Shown here piece by piece: positions 1-11,502 of a stretch of DNA of 64,000 bases. Each line of letters begins with the position of its first letter. Within the stretch, counting starts at the first letter, position 1. Location: NCBI GenBank assembly GCA_028554645.1, contig JAQOOI010000021.1, forward strand, positions 1,488,001 to 1,552,000, in the 5' to 3' direction. The notes beneath the pieces are model-generated. The model was not told where the DNA came from. It ran no database searches and saw only the letters and a list, made by a program, of their open reading frames with translations. Source of the stretch: Omphalotus guepiniiformis (Eukaryota; Basidiomycota; Agaricomycetes; Agaricales; Omphalotaceae). The position numbers were made by a program, and so were the translations under genes.

Positions 1-573
1 GTCAAGGAGGAAGACAAATATCGGACTGCATTGGCTTTGCAAATTGCCAATTTGTGGACTCGATGTATGTTCGCCTATAAACTAGGAATGGATGATCTTC
101 CCGAAGGAGTCGCATTCTTCTCCGCTGTCGATATCGACCATGTCTTACGCAAAGAAGTTGACATGCCGTGTATCACCCCCTCTCAACTAATACCCATTCC
201 TCCTGGTGAGAGTCTCGGTATCAGGGATGTGCTATCCCGAACCAACAACGGCTCCCTTTGGAAAGACGGACACAAAATGGAAACATTCAATCCACCGAGG
301 AACTGGGTGGGTTCTTTCAAAGGATACGTCGAACGAGATTGCCTCGTCCATCGTGCGGCGAATGCTGCCTTCCTTCGCGCTCAAGCTACGAAGGATTTCG
401 GTGAAATAAAACATTTAGCAAAAAAGGTCTACGGTCGTAAGATTGAAGGAGATCTGGGTGATGCTAAACCCAAGGGAGGGAAGAAGCGTGCCCCTGTTGG
501 GACGGGAGAGGGCGTAGACTGGACCGAAACTGTTGAGCGACTCCTGCAGTCCGGAAGGGAGTTGATACAATGA
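1..573 (+). CDS. MIP1: Mitochondrial DNA polymerase gamma, C-terminal part (5' end outside window)
   Basis: This is the last ~190 codons of the family-A DNA polymerase that replicates mitochondrial DNA. The frame is open from base 1, so the gene begins to the left of the window, and it stops at 571-573. The recognisable block is the region just after polymerase motif C: a QIANLWTR helix, then [18 protein letters not shown] and CITPS followed by IPPGESL. This order is diagnostic of Mip1/POLG in fungi. The last ~60 residues are lysine/glycine-rich and end in a variable tail, as is common for fungal Mip1 C-termini. The exonuclease and the polymerase motifs A-C are not in the window. No intron is needed in the visible part. 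Identification rests on recalled family sequence, not on a search. Confidence 0.9.
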   Translation, partial: VKEEDKYRTALALQIANLWTRCMFAYKLGMDDLPEGVAFFSAVDIDHVLRKEVDMPCITPSQLIPIPPGESLGIRDVLSRTNNGSLWKDGHKMETFNPPRNWVGSFKGYVERDCLVHRAANAAFLRAQATKDFGEIKHLAKKVYGRKIEGDLGDAKPKGGKKRAPVGTGEGVDWTETVERLLQSGRELIQ

Positions 574-1033
574 AGAAGAAAGTAACTTATATGTATCTAA
601 TTATTCTGATCTTATCTCGATGTCTAATCCTACTTGCTCTGTCGTTTACCCACCACAAACATCATGTATCTCGATGTCTAATCCCACCTGCTTTGTCGTT
701 ACTCACCACAAACGTATCATCAACCTGAAGTCGAGCAAAACAGCTGTGGCTATCGGCTTCTCCAGCGAATCTCTTTGTTCGGACAACTTGTGTCGCTGTG
801 TGCACATGAGTCCTTTCTCAAGTGCGTGAAGGCAAGAATGGTCGACGACCGGGAGAAACGCCTAGGATGAAGTTGGAACTGTGCAGCCGAAGGAATTGCC
901 AGTAGAAGGCATTCTTGAAAGCAATGACAGAGAATGTCTGATTAGCAATGTACTACGGAGTAGTCCTTCCACATAATAAATAAATAGATCTGGATACAGA
1001 ATCGCAAGAGGGTAACAGGATCCAACAAACAAG
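574..1033. other. Intergenic region between two convergent genes
   Basis: This is the 3' flank shared by the polymerase gamma gene and the AN1 zinc-finger gene. It holds a two-copy tandem repeat (described separately). No convincing coding exon is seen; the short ORFs here have no recognisable composition or motif. Confidence 0.6.
614..720. repeat. Two-copy tandem direct repeat, period 54 bp
   Basis: Two adjacent copies start at 614 and 668, each beginning ATCTCGATGTCTAATCC. They match at most positions, with scattered substitutions (for example TACTTGCTCT versus CACCTGCTTT). The repeat lies 40 bp after the polymerase gamma stop codon, in its 3' flank. It may be a simple local duplication; no function is evident. 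Confidence 0.85.
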
Positions 1034-2210
1034 CTACATGAGCACGCAGTCTCCCTTCTTCTCAGACTCCTTCGCCCATTCCGCCTCTTCCGCGGCGAAC
1101 CTGGCTTTCTCTTCTTCACTAAGTAGACCCTTCTTTGCACGCTCCTGCAGGGCTCGACGTCTGCTCTCCCGCTCCGCCTTTGCGCGGCTGAAAATTATAA
1201 CGATACATGGGGTGCAATAAAAGATACAATGGAGTAGTGTGATTATGCAGTAGCAAATATAGGTGGGGGAATGAATGATTTATGACAAAAAGCGGGTTCC
1301 GTAGGTTTCGGCGCGGGAGAGGTCGTAGTGGTGGCATCATTTGAAACATCAGAGGAGAGTAAAGGCGAACTGATGCGTTATGAGTGGATACTGAGGACAG
1401 AGCAAAAGGGATAAACATACCGGTCAGTCTTGGAGAAAAGGTTTGGCATGGCGGTGCTTTGTTTCGTGGAAGAGGAGGAGGATGTGGAGGGTGCAAAGGA
1501 TGGTGTTGAGGATATGGACTTCTTGATCGCGCCAACAGCGGCATTAGCAGCATTAGTAGCTGAAGATTTAGTGTTCTGTGCAAGTAAGCGGCTGGCAGCA
1601 GGGACGCCGCCTGGTCGCCTTGCAGCTGCAGGTGTAGATGTAGAAACGCAAGAGTGATCGGAAGGGAAACGATGGGATGGACAAAACTCCTTCCGGCATT
1701 TCTTGAAAAAACAATCGCATAAGAGATGATACAAGCATTGAAAATGAGGGATATACACACATCACATTTGATAGGTGCAAATAGAAGTTTACCGCATCTC
1801 TCTCGGGCACAAGTAGGTGCTGATTTCTTCGTAGTCTTGCCTGTCATGACCGAACATTCCTTCTGAAAGTGCTGTTCCATACGGTCGTTCGGGTCCTGAC
1901 CAGGTTTAACGGCAACTGGCTCATTGCATAGAGGACCTAGAAAGCAAGATATTGAGTTAATATGTCAACAGGTCAAGTAACGAGTGAGCAACATACAACT
2001 TGGAGCGACTCTATTATGCTTGCTTGCGTCGAAATTTGGACACGAATGAGCGTCAACTAGGAAATGTTCTTGACAAAAAGCTTCCTGACAGTGGTGGCAT
2101 TTGAAAGGAAGAAAATCGACTAGAGTGCAAGACGAGTGGGAGCACTGTTTCCCGATGAAAAGTAGCTGTTCATCTCTATCTTGGTTGGCGGAAGCAGGGG
2201 TCGAAGACAT
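1034..2210 (-). CDS. AN1-type zinc-finger protein with two AN1 domains (ZFAND2/Cuz1-like)
   Basis: The protein carries two AN1 zinc fingers, a fold that in ZFAND2/AIRAP and yeast Cuz1 links ubiquitin, Cdc48 and the proteasome during proteotoxic or metal stress. Finger 1 is in exon 1 (codons ~23-57: CSHSSC, KCHHC, FCQEH, HSC). An intron starts at 1999 and ends at 1937 (acceptor CTAG). Finger 2 starts CARERCGKLLFAPIKCD and is interrupted by an intron GTGTGTATAT..TTTCAAG. Removing that intron joins CD to KCRKEFC and gives the complete C-x2-C-x4-C-x2-H set ending HSC. A Ser/Thr/Ala-rich linker follows, and the last exon is charged (KAERESRRRALQERAKK..) and ends at a stop at 1034-1036. The start is ATG at 2208-2210, followed by MSSTPASANQDRDEQ. 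Family assignment is firm; the exact orthologue is inferred. Confidence 0.85.
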
Positions 2211-2424
2211 GTTCTATAATGATATTTGAAGAGATTGAAAGAGAGAAAGCTGAAATATATAAGATAGCAAAGGTAGATTACGCGTCCTTGGAGGACGCGC
2301 GTTTCAGAGTTGGGGTGACTCAGGACACAGCGAGAGCTCAAGAATGTTCTCGAACCAAATCTGGCAAGTCTGCTCAGTCTGCCCTTTTCGTCTTCTTCTG
2401 ATTCACCAGTTCCAAATAGTAGTC

Positions 2425-3568
2425 ATGGCCACAATTACTTTCGTGAGTTAGCCTGTCATTTGGCTACTTTTCGACTATAACAACAGCAACAAGTAGATTA
2501 GACATGGAGAGTCCACTGATAATGTGGTAGGCATTTCTTGCTACAACGTGTCCTACGATGTATCAATTTAACAAGTAACGGTGCAGAAGAGGGTCTGGGC
2601 CGGATGGAAGGATGCACCATTGTCGAAACACGGTAAATTCTCAAATATCAAAGATGTTCGCTCGATGTAAATGATTTGCAGGAATGAAAGTGAGACACTG
2701 AACTTTTCGTAATTCAAACGACCAATCCCAATCCTCGAGTCTGACAGCAAGCGAACGCACTTGGTACCTGGTTTGTTAGCAACAAGACGCATTTCGACAC
2801 GATATTCTCTTCCACTCTCTCTCGTGCTGATGCTACTGCACAAGCGATCCAAGATCTTCAATCTGAACCCAAGCCGCCTCACATCAAGTCTCCTCTCCTG
2901 CGCGAACAGAATTTTGGTATCGCGGAAGGAAAGTCGTACAAGAAGGTCAAAGACCCAAACCTGTCACTTTCCGAGCACTACGCACAGGGAATCTTTCCCA
3001 GCCTTCGACTCAGAAGTGATAAATTTCCGGAAGGAGAGAGTAAGGATGACTTGGCAGCTAGGGCGGAACGGGTGATCAACGAACTGTTACTCCCATATCT
3101 ATTGGAATCTCGGGCAGCAGGCAAACATACTATCCTCCATATTGCTGTCGTCAGTCACGGGCTCTTCATCAGGGAACTGGTCGATGCTTTGGTCAAGCGG
3201 AATGTGGGGAGCATGCGAACCTTGAACATTCATAAAGGCCTACACAATACGGCTTGGACAAGAGTCACCATAGGTCTCCAAGTACGTAGGCAACTTTTCG
3301 GTGAAGACGTACCGTAGTGACCTATAGCATCACAGCATCCGCCAGTAGACTCCGGTCATTCGCCGTATGCGCCCACTCTAATTGTGCAAGTGACGGACGT
3401 GAATCGCCATGAGCATCTCGAATCACTCGTTTGTCCCGAAACACACTCAGTAGGATGTCCTGGCTTACATGACCTTTATAGGCGCGACAGAGGGGCGGAA
3501 TAGGCAGTATGGCACACGATCCCAAACAGAAAGATATCCGTGGATTCTTCGCAGGTCCTTCAAGGTAA
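2425..3568 (+). CDS. Histidine phosphatase / phosphoglycerate mutase-like protein
   Basis: This belongs to the histidine phosphatase superfamily. The catalytic RHGES motif is in exon 2 (IRHGESTDN) and the second histidine is in VVSHGLFIREL. Between them lie VWAGWKDAPLSKHG, REQNFGIAEGKSY and FPEGESKDDLAAR, typical of the fungal phosphoglycerate mutase-like branch. The substrate cannot be told from sequence. I could splice the whole frame from seven exons: 2425-2442, 2497-2526, 2587-2632, 2682-2689, 2748-3273, 3346-3456 and 3504-3568. The fourth is a microexon of only 8 nt, which keeps the phase and yields H-G-M-K-Q-A. The last two junctions use weak donors (GTCTCC, GTCCTG) but restore the family's C-terminal DPKQKDIRGFF, ending at TAA 3566-3568. 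If exon 5 were read through, the protein would stop at 3317 instead. Confidence 0.85.
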
Positions 3569-3701
3569 TCGTGAGGCGTTCTTTGCACACGCATCTGAGA
3601 TGAGATATTAGACGTAGTATACAGTACAGGACCTCTAGATATCTGGGTGCACGAAGTCAGCTCAAGTGTCGAATTTTGTTAATGGATAGCACACCAGATA
3701 A

Positions 3702-4061
3702 TCAACTCGTGCCATACGGAAGTAATAATTTCTTCAGCTTATGAGACTGGGCTGGTGTGGAGTAGGCAGTCTGTGCCAGCCTGTCTTTTCGCGCTGGCGC
3801 CTTGTGTACATTCAAATGACTATGTCCGGCTTTCCCCTGCATACTGACGAATTAATCAAGTTTTCCTAGGGTCAATGAAACGGGACCGACTCGTTTGAAG
3901 GAGCTTCCGGAAGCCAGAGATCTCCAGCGCTTTTTCGCGCCAGAATGAGACTTCATCTTATAGCCAGCTTCAACAATGGATGAGGCGGAAAACGTCCGGA
4001 ACGTCCATGGCTGCGGTGAAGCGATATTTGACCTCACTATTGAGGTCAGCCTGAAGAACAT
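3702..4061 (-). CDS. Mitochondrial large-subunit ribosomal protein bL35m
   Basis: The core KMKSHSGAKKRWR is the signature of bL35, a small basic protein of the large ribosomal subunit. Exon 1 ends at 3891 (..SSFKR). A 54-nt intron (3890-3837, GTCGGT..TATGCAG) is followed by exon 2 (3836-3702), which reads GKAGHSHLNVHK and ends LLLPYGTS. The rejoined FKRGKAGHSHLN matches the bL35 pattern. I chose ATG 4059-4061 because it gives an N-terminus MFFRLTSIVRSN, rich in Arg/Ser and free of acidic residues, as expected for a mitochondrial targeting peptide. An upstream in-frame start at 4136 is possible. The gene is transcribed away from UFD2, whose ATG is 134 bp away. Confidence 0.85.
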
Positions 4062-4195
4062 GAGGAAATGGAAGAATTCGAGGAATAAGCTTGAAATTTC
4101 GCGGCAGTTCAAAGCACGTGCAGCTAGCAATTGCACACCACTTTACCTGAGCCTTTACCTCTGTCTGTTTTGAAGTTTCTTTCTTTATCACCACC
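4062..4195. promoter_or_regulatory. Compact divergent promoter between bL35m and UFD2
   Basis: Only 134 bp separate the two start codons (59 bp if the upstream bL35m start is used), so both transcripts must start within or across this segment. The UFD2 side is pyrimidine-rich (TGAAGTTTCTTTCTTTATC) just before the CCACC-ATG context. No clear TATA box is seen. Confidence 0.5.
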
Positions 4196-7100
4196 ATGTC
4201 TGATGCACCAAGTAATCAAAAGACTCCTCAGGATGATGCTGAGCGTGTAAGATGTGCTCTTTTGAACTTGCTTCGCCTTGGAATCTCATTCGATTGAACC
4301 AGATCCGCCTCAAGAGATTGGCGAAACTGCAAAGTTCAACGCCTAGTACCCCTCCTGGAGCATCTTCACCTCCTACCAATGTATCTGTGTCATCAACACC
4401 TAAACCTTCTCCAACTCCGAGACTACCTGCCGTGTCGCCTCTGCCAAAGACGCATGCTGTTGAGCCACCGACCGTTCCTTCTCCGGTGCCCCCTAGGAAG
4501 AAAGCAATTGCTAAATTCAATTCGGAGAGCTGGGAGCATGACATGATAACGAACGTTCTCAAGGTCACCTTAGATGTATGCATCCACACACCTTTCAAAT
4601 GGAATCAGATTAACGTCTTCACCCTTAGATAAAGTGGAAGCAGAGTCAAGTGGCTATGACATTGTATGGCTTAAATCACTGGCAGACGAGATTAAATCTG
4701 AGCAGTCTGGTGTGCATATTTCTTCTTTCCCCTTCTCCGTTTATAATGATATCTGGTTCTTAGGTAAACCACTCCCTCGACTGAATTCCGATTTGTTGGA
4801 TAGAGTGCTCATAGCTCGACTTGAGATAGACCCGCAAACTATGACGTGCGTCTTCCTGCAGTTAGCTTCTTGCCTTTGTATACTGAACTGAGGTAGTGAC
4901 GATCTGGAATATTTACCGGTCCTGGCATCTTTGCCTTCTCAACAAACAATATTTGAGTATCTTGTCGGCTGTTGGAAGAGATCGAATTCGGCAAGGACCA
5001 CTCTGATCAAGAAGGTAACATTATTGTTGAGTGCATTACACGTCTCATTTCTGACATCACGCGGTAGGGATATACACCGGTCGATACTCAGAATGCCCTC
5101 AATAAGCTGGACAAACTACGTGAGCTTGTGATCAGCTACGCAGGTTTAACTCTTCAGGAGCCGGAGATGTTTCCCCAACCATCTGGGTAATATAAAGTTA
5201 CCGCTAGTTTATTCAATCGCGTGCTAATCCTCTCCCAGGCGGTCTGTTGGTCCTCCAGAGCTTGTTGCACCGCTCCTGTCTTTATCCGCTCTTTCAGCCC
5301 CCCTGTTATCCTCACCGAGTACATCTCCCAATGCACTCTCCCCTTCGGATATCGAGCAATTTTTGCAAGATCTGGCCCGCCGATTCGAGCCCGACAACGA
5401 AATAGACGAAGTTCTTGGTCCTGTAGTTCGTCAAGTATTGTTTCATCCATCCCTCTTCCGTCCCGAAGGCCTCGGCGGTGGTGATGCAAGCTGGCGTGGC
5501 GTAGTCAATGGGCTTGAAGCCTTGGTTTCTGTCAAAAGCATTGCTGCTATGATCACTCGGATGGAAGATTGGAACCCACCGAGCGCTACGGCTGTTAATT
5601 TCGAGACTATTTCCTTGATGGGACCATTATGTCGGCTTGGCGTCTTTTCGAGGGAATGGGTGCGTTTGCTTTAGTCTACCCAGACCGCCGCTGGTATGCT
5701 TAAAGCTGTTGCAGCCAGGTATATCTCAAACTTACTTTTCGGACCCCGAGAAGCGCTCCCGAGATGACGTTGAATCATCGTATGCCAGTCTTCGAGGAAC
5801 GTTAAAAAGCTTACAGGTGCTACTTTTCAAATCACTGCCCGTGTCTATCGCTGAATGTGGATATTTAGAACTCGCTGTTCCAGATCTTCAACACGCTGGT
5901 CAGGGTCTCCGCAGATTCAAGGGAAGCGGTACTTCAGTATTTCAGTAGAGCTGTTGCGTTGAATATTAAGAGAGCTGGTTTGCAGGTAACAGTCTACGCT
6001 TGCTCTTCTGTTTGGTTTTGTACTAACCTAAAAACTCCAGGTTGATCCAGCTACAGTCTCAAGCGACAGCTTCATGGTCAATCTGCAAACCGTTCTTTAT
6101 CGATTTGCGGAGCCGTTCATGGATGCTAACTATAGCAAGGTATGTGTTGTACCTTGTTTCATGTCCCTGATCTTTCTCATTCCTGGAATGTAGATTGACC
6201 GAATCGATCCTTTATATTTCGCTCACTCCAACCGTATCGATGTACATGACGAGACGAGAATTAAGGCTACTAGTGACGAGGCGTCCCAATGGGTTGATGA
6301 AAATCGTAGCTCTGGAGGTAAAATAATACTTCTAGCTGCAAGTAACTTGAACTTATGGCCTCCAGGACCTCCTAATTTCATCTCCGACATCTTCTATCTT
6401 ACGATTGCTATGAGCCATTATGGATATCAAAAGACTATCCAGAGCTTCAATGATTTAGCCAAGCATTTAGATGATCTTCAACGGCATCTAGACTTTCTCA
6501 ATGGCGATGGTTCATGGATGGGGGTAAGTTTGACTTTTGTAACGCTTGACATCTGGCTCACCTCTGAACACTTTCAGAGCCCCTTACAAGCTCGCATGGA
6601 GGCAGCCATAAACAACGCAAAGGTATGCTAGTAAACGACTTTGCTCATCGAATGTGATCCTCAGAAATGATCCAATAGAATGAGCAAGCTAAAATAAAGG
6701 CTGCGCAAATGGCTTACGAAGCACAGCTGCTTGATCCCGAGCTAGTATTTCGGTCCATCGGCTTCACGAATTTCTTGTCGGTGTGGTTGATTCGACAGGT
6801 TGACCCTAGAAAAGCTCATCCCAGTCCCTCAGCAGAGTAAGTTGCACTACCCTGCCTCGTAGCCATCGAAGCTGATGCATTCTAGGCTTCCTTTACCAGG
6901 CGAAGTGCCAATGTCATTCAGAGTATTACCGGAGTACATTCTTGAAGATATTGTGGATTATTACCACTTTGCTACCCAGTAGGTCGATTCGTCATTGTTC
7001 GTGAGCTCAACTGATTTTACTGGCAGGTCCTCTCCGGACAAATTCGAGCTTTCTGGAAAGAATGAACTTTTGACTTTCATACTGACCTTCCTCACTTCGA

Positions 7101-8658
7101 CGTGGTATATCAAGAATCCATTCTTGAAATCTAAAATCAATGACGTACGTCGGTTTCAAGTTTCCGTAACATTTTTGCCTCACTTTTATACAGGCTTTGT
7201 TCATGAGTATCTGGGGGTACGGCCGTGAACGCAATGGAATTCTTGGAGGCTTGTTGCACAGTCACCCGCTGGCTTTGAAACATCTAATGCCAGCTCTGAT
7301 GCATTTCTACATTGGTATGAAAACTGTCTCTTTGTACAGGGTGGGTGCTTACAATCAAAACAGAAGTGGAGCAAACTGGGGCTAGCTCTCAGTTCTACGA
7401 CAAGTTCAGTAAGTGAATTTAGTAGCCGCCCACACCGTCTTTGTTACTGATTTCTGAACCCACAGATGCACGGTCAGTAGATTCTTCTCCTGTTGATTCC
7501 TGGCTTTTCTGAAGATCTTTCAAGGCGGAATATAGCCTATGTGCTAAAGGCTGTTTGGAACAACCCGACGCATAGGGAGGCACTCAACCGTGAAGCAAAG
7601 TGTGTATCCCAGCTTGACCTTACGAGCATGTACTCAATTCAATGCAGGAACGTCGACGAATTCGTACGATTCATCAACTTGATGATCAACGATGTCACCT
7701 ACCTCATGGACGAGTCTTTGAGCGAACTAATGCAGATTCACAATATCCAGACTGAAATGGACGACAAAGCAACCTGGGAGTCTCAACCTCTCGACCACCG
7801 GCGCGAACGAGAGGGGACGCTTCGTCAACTTGAAAGGCATGCTTCCAGCTATATTACGTTAGGCCGGTCCACAGTCGAACTCCTCAAGCTCTTCACTGCT
7901 GAAACAAAGGCACCTTTCATGAGTCCCGAGATCGTCGATCGTCTCGCCGCGATGCTTGATTACAATCTAGTCGCTCTCGCTGGACCCAAGTATCAAGAGC
8001 TGAGAGTCAGAGAGCCGGAGAAACTCAGATTCGACCCAAGGGCTTTACTGAGTGACTTGCTACAAGTATTTTTGAACCTTAGTGACCAGCCGGAATTCGT
8101 CAAAGCTGTGGCGGGTGATGGTCGCAGTTATAGCAAGGCTTTGTTCGAGACTGCGGAGAAGATTGCCATAAGGAGGGGTTTAAAGACTGATTCAGAGCTT
8201 GAGAAGTGGCGTTTGTTAATAGTACATGTCGAAGAGGCCAAACTCACGCTGGAAGCAGAAGAAGATCTAGGAGAGGTTCCCGATGAATTCCTAGGTAAGT
8301 TTTCCTGTTGTATTGAGATGGTAGCACGGTTGACATCTTTTTCTTCAGATCCATTGATGTTTACGGTGATGAAGGAACCAGTCATTCTTCCGACCTCACG
8401 AACAACGGTTGACTTGTCTACCATCAAGTCACACTTGTTGAGTGACACGAAAGATCCATTCAATCGTGCTCCTTTGTCACTAGAACAAGTCATTCCAGGT
8501 GCGTGCATATAATGAGCACTTACGATATGAACTTGATTTTGTTGTTGCCAGATAATGAACTTAAACAACGCATTAACACATTCTTGGTTGAACGAAGGCA
8601 GCAAGCGAAAGCTTCACGGACTGCCGCCACGGATTCTGATATGGACGTGAGCTCGTAA
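4196..8658 (+). CDS. UFD2: Ubiquitin conjugation factor E4 (UFD2 family)
   Basis: Ufd2 is an E4 ubiquitin-chain elongation ligase that works with Cdc48. The start MSDAPSNQKTPQDDAER is followed by a first intron (GTAAGATG..AACCAG) and IRLKRLAKLQ, the usual Ufd2 N-terminus, then a Ser/Pro/Thr-rich stretch. The Ufd2 core is spread over many short exons. Its best conserved part is in the exon from ~7493: NIAYVLKAVWNNPTHREAL, then VDEFVRFINLMINDVTYL and DESL, and later PEKLRFDPRALLSDL. The C-terminal U-box follows: DPLMFTVMKEPVILPTSR, then VDLSTIKSHLLSD and DPFNRAPLSLEQVIP across an intron at ~8295-8348 and another after 8500. The tail ATDSDMDVSS ends at TAA 8656-8658. I see no frame break. Internal splice sites in 4600-7490 were not all resolved. 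Confidence 0.93.
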
Positions 8659-8992
8659 TCTTGTGTATACATCTAGGAACTTGTATTTTTATGTAGATTA
8701 TAGAGACAACCTTAAATGTGTAGAAGGGTAGTCGTTTTGGCGTTAAACCCGTGGGAATTCAATTCTTTCCATATTGAGACCAGATATCTCTCTTTGCCCG
8801 CAATGCGGACGCTCACTAATGATTTCCTACCTTTTTCCTCCGTGTTCGAATTCTGACCCGTGAATACACGAAACAAATAGGAATATGTATACAAGGAATA
8901 CAGGTATTCTGCGAACGATGTGGGTATGATCCGAAGTATCCAAAATGCAGGGCTCTCGTCACCTAATATTAGCAAGGGAGTCTGACAACATA
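8659..8992. other. Intergenic region between convergent UFD2 and EAF7
   Basis: This is a 334-bp tail-to-tail spacer. It should hold both polyadenylation regions. A minus-strand ORF runs through it, but that ORF is the read-through of an EAF7 intron and has no coding character. Confidence 0.5.
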
Positions 8993-9858
8993 TCATCTCT
9001 TTCTTTTCTTCGTTGGCCTTCCAGAACTGGACACGGCAGCACCCCGAGCGCGGGAGGCCAGGGCTTTCTTCGTAGACTTTCGTGCTCGACCTGTCTTCGT
9101 CGTTGTCGGATCTGGCCACCGCGAAAACTATAAGAAGTAGCAAGAATATGATAAGGAAAGAACGTACCAGGTACGGGGTCCTGCATTTCCGTATCCTCGT
9201 CTTCGCCATCCAACGTCTCGCCGTCCGTGACGGTACTAGGTGCAAAGCCTTCTTCTCCACTATCCGTCAAATCACTACTATCGCTCTCTCCACCCACTAG
9301 TCCAGCCATACTCGCCTTACTCTTTCCATTTCGTTTCCTGAAACGCGTAGCCTTTGATTTTGACGCGGGAGAAGCCGGCTCTGGTGAGGAAGGGGGGGAT
9401 GGGACGTGGCTCATTCTGCGCGCCGATAGGATAGCTTCAAAGGAAGGATCCCAAGGAAGAGTGAATTCTTCACGAAAGTAGGGGTGTTTCATGAGATTCT
9501 CTGTTGGTGAAGGTGACTTTATGGAGACTGGCGTCGATTTACTTGAGCGTGGCGATTCATAACCTTCAGCTTCGACATCCTATGAGATTGGTTGTTAGAA
9601 ATACTTCTTTGATCTAATTAGAGTCCTCACAATTGCATCTAAAGCATCTATGTCGTAGCATCCTCTTAGTTTTTCCCAAATGTCTTCCACAGGGACCCAA
9701 TGGCCTGTGTCTTTGTGTATTGCAGTTCTCATGGCGAGGACATGGAACTGGCGGTGCATTCCAATAGGCCTTGCACGCATAATAGAGCGAAAGAACGAGA
9801 TTTCACCCTCTATGGTCTCAAGGAAAGCTGGAGACTCTGAGGACGATCCTGCTGCCAT
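8993..9858 (-). CDS. EAF7: NuA4 histone acetyltransferase subunit EAF7 (CT20/MRGBP family)
   Basis: Eaf7 (animal MRGBP) is a non-catalytic subunit of the NuA4 histone acetyltransferase complex. The conserved region is EGEISFFRSIMRARPIGMHR, then FHVLAMRTAIHKDTGHWV, DIWEKLRGCYDIDALDAI and, after an intron, HPYFREEFTLPW. This order is that of the CT20/EAF7 domain. The C-terminal half is acidic (GEDEDTEMQDPV), then an intron with donor GTACGTTC leads to a basic tail KTGRARKSTKKA ending PTKKRKR, probably a nuclear localisation signal; the stop is at 8993-8995. I chose ATG 9856-9858 (MAAGSSSESPAF) because it sits just before the domain. The frame stays open further upstream without a better ATG. 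Confidence 0.87.
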
Positions 9859-11502
9859 CGAGGAAGATGATGAAGTTAGGACTTTGGTCAAAGCTAGCGT
9901 GAACGTGGCAAGGCGCGGCGGGCCGGTGAGATTCTTCACTTGTTCTTCACCAAGTTCTTCTTCGCTACCAAGTAGGTGGGAGAAAAATTACGGAACAAGT
10001 ATACTATCATGGAGAGAACATGCCAGAAGAACTTCGAAAAGGTCTGCAGTCCTCAAAGTAATTCATTCCTTCAAGATGCATCTCCGAAAAGGCCGAGCTG
10101 GGAGACAAGGCCGATCAACTTCAACATATCATTTGTTCACCAAGCTTGAACTTCAAGCTAAGCCTCAGTATTCATACTTTCTACAATGTACGTACGGTAA
10201 CATGGAGGCACCTCTGACGAGTCGTATCTTCTCACCGATTAACAGAATCCTTACGTAGGAAACGGACTCCGCATCTTCATCTTCAAGCGCCCGAAGTGTA
10301 GAGGAGGTGACATGAACAGCGCCTACCAAGTTTCTTTTCTCTTCGGAATCTTTGAATGGAAGTTTTTATCTGAAACAGTGCACTTCCCTGTCATGGAAAC
10401 ATGGCTAATGATCACTAGTGCACTCATTGCGCGTCCAAGTCGTGCACGGATCGCACAGTCGTCACGTCGCGTTCACTGAAAACGTTGTTGCATACAACAT
10501 ACTCCCTGAAAATCTATGCATAGTTCCCCCCTGATATCTTGGCGTGGAAATAACCTCCGAGTCAGCTCTTCTATCAGGCTTCCCTCTCCGCCATCGATGT
10601 GAAATGTCGAGGATGCTGAGCCCTGACCAACGGACACGGGGCTGAATGTTGATTGCGGGGCGTGTTCGTGAAATCGGGGAGCGAATGATTCAACTCAAAC
10701 TAGGTCATTCTATCACTATTTGTTCTAACAGATCACCGAATGTACCCAGTCTGCCCGTGGCTCAAACCAGTGCGGGTGTATGACTCATTGTAGCTGCAAG
10801 CCCATTACTATGTACGTACCTCCATTGGTTTTCTTCAGCTGGGGTCGTTTGTGTGTATACGTACTGACAAGTTGATGATCAGAGTGTTCTTATGTCCAGG
10901 TGACCTGAACTATGGCGCACACACTGTCGACTAGTGTACCGTTGTACGTTGAGAGCCTAGGCCTCAACATTCAACACTATCCCCAGCACGTTGCGCACGA
11001 GTAAGTTTCGGACGTTCTTCTTCAGTTGCCATCAATCACTCTGTTTAATAGTGCGCGCTGGCCACTCACGGGTCGATCAGCTTCGTCCCTCGGGATGGGC
11101 TGTTCCCCTTGAGACGTGAGAACTTTCGCTAGCCTTTGGAATTGTGTAGTCTCTTCCTTCCGACAGGCTGAACCGGGGCACCCGGTGGAATGGTAATACG
11201 TCCTTTTCAGAACCAGTCGAAGCGGACAGCTCGGGGAGTCTCACATATTCTATTGAAACCTATAAAACCTGGTAGCTCTCTTCGATGTAAAGTCATCACT
11301 CGCATTTCGTTCTTTCTCTTCAATACCCTCACTTTTCTTTGAGTTCTTGGCCAGGTTGCCCTGTCACATCTTTTCGTTCATTCATTTAATCCCCAGTGGA
11401 CCTTACATTCTCTGTCAATAGGTATACGACGTTCCTTTGATCGCCACCCCGCAGGAGCTAACAGAATATTAGACTTTGACCACAGACCTCTAACTGATAA
11501 TC
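9859..11502. other. 1.6 kb gene-free region with core promoter of the downstream secreted-protein gene
   Basis: I find no coding exon I can support here. The plus-strand ORF covering 9680-10258 is largely antisense to EAF7 and lacks recognisable motifs. The right part is pyrimidine-rich, with a TATA-like element at 11271. The region is unusually long compared with the 100-800 bp spacers elsewhere in the window. Confidence 0.5.
11271..11277 (+). promoter_or_regulatory. TATA-like box for the secreted protein gene at 11503
   Basis: The sequence CCTATAAAACC sits ~230 bp before the ATG, followed by TC-rich sequence. The distance implies a long 5' leader, possibly with an intron, so the assignment is tentative. 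Confidence 0.4.

Noticed and set aside
8128..8604. 158-codon minus-strand ORF
   Set aside because: It is antisense to the UFD2 core and U-box exons, including their introns.
9680..10258. 192-codon plus-strand ORF
   Set aside because: The first part is antisense to the conserved EAF7 exon and the rest has no protein-like motifs.
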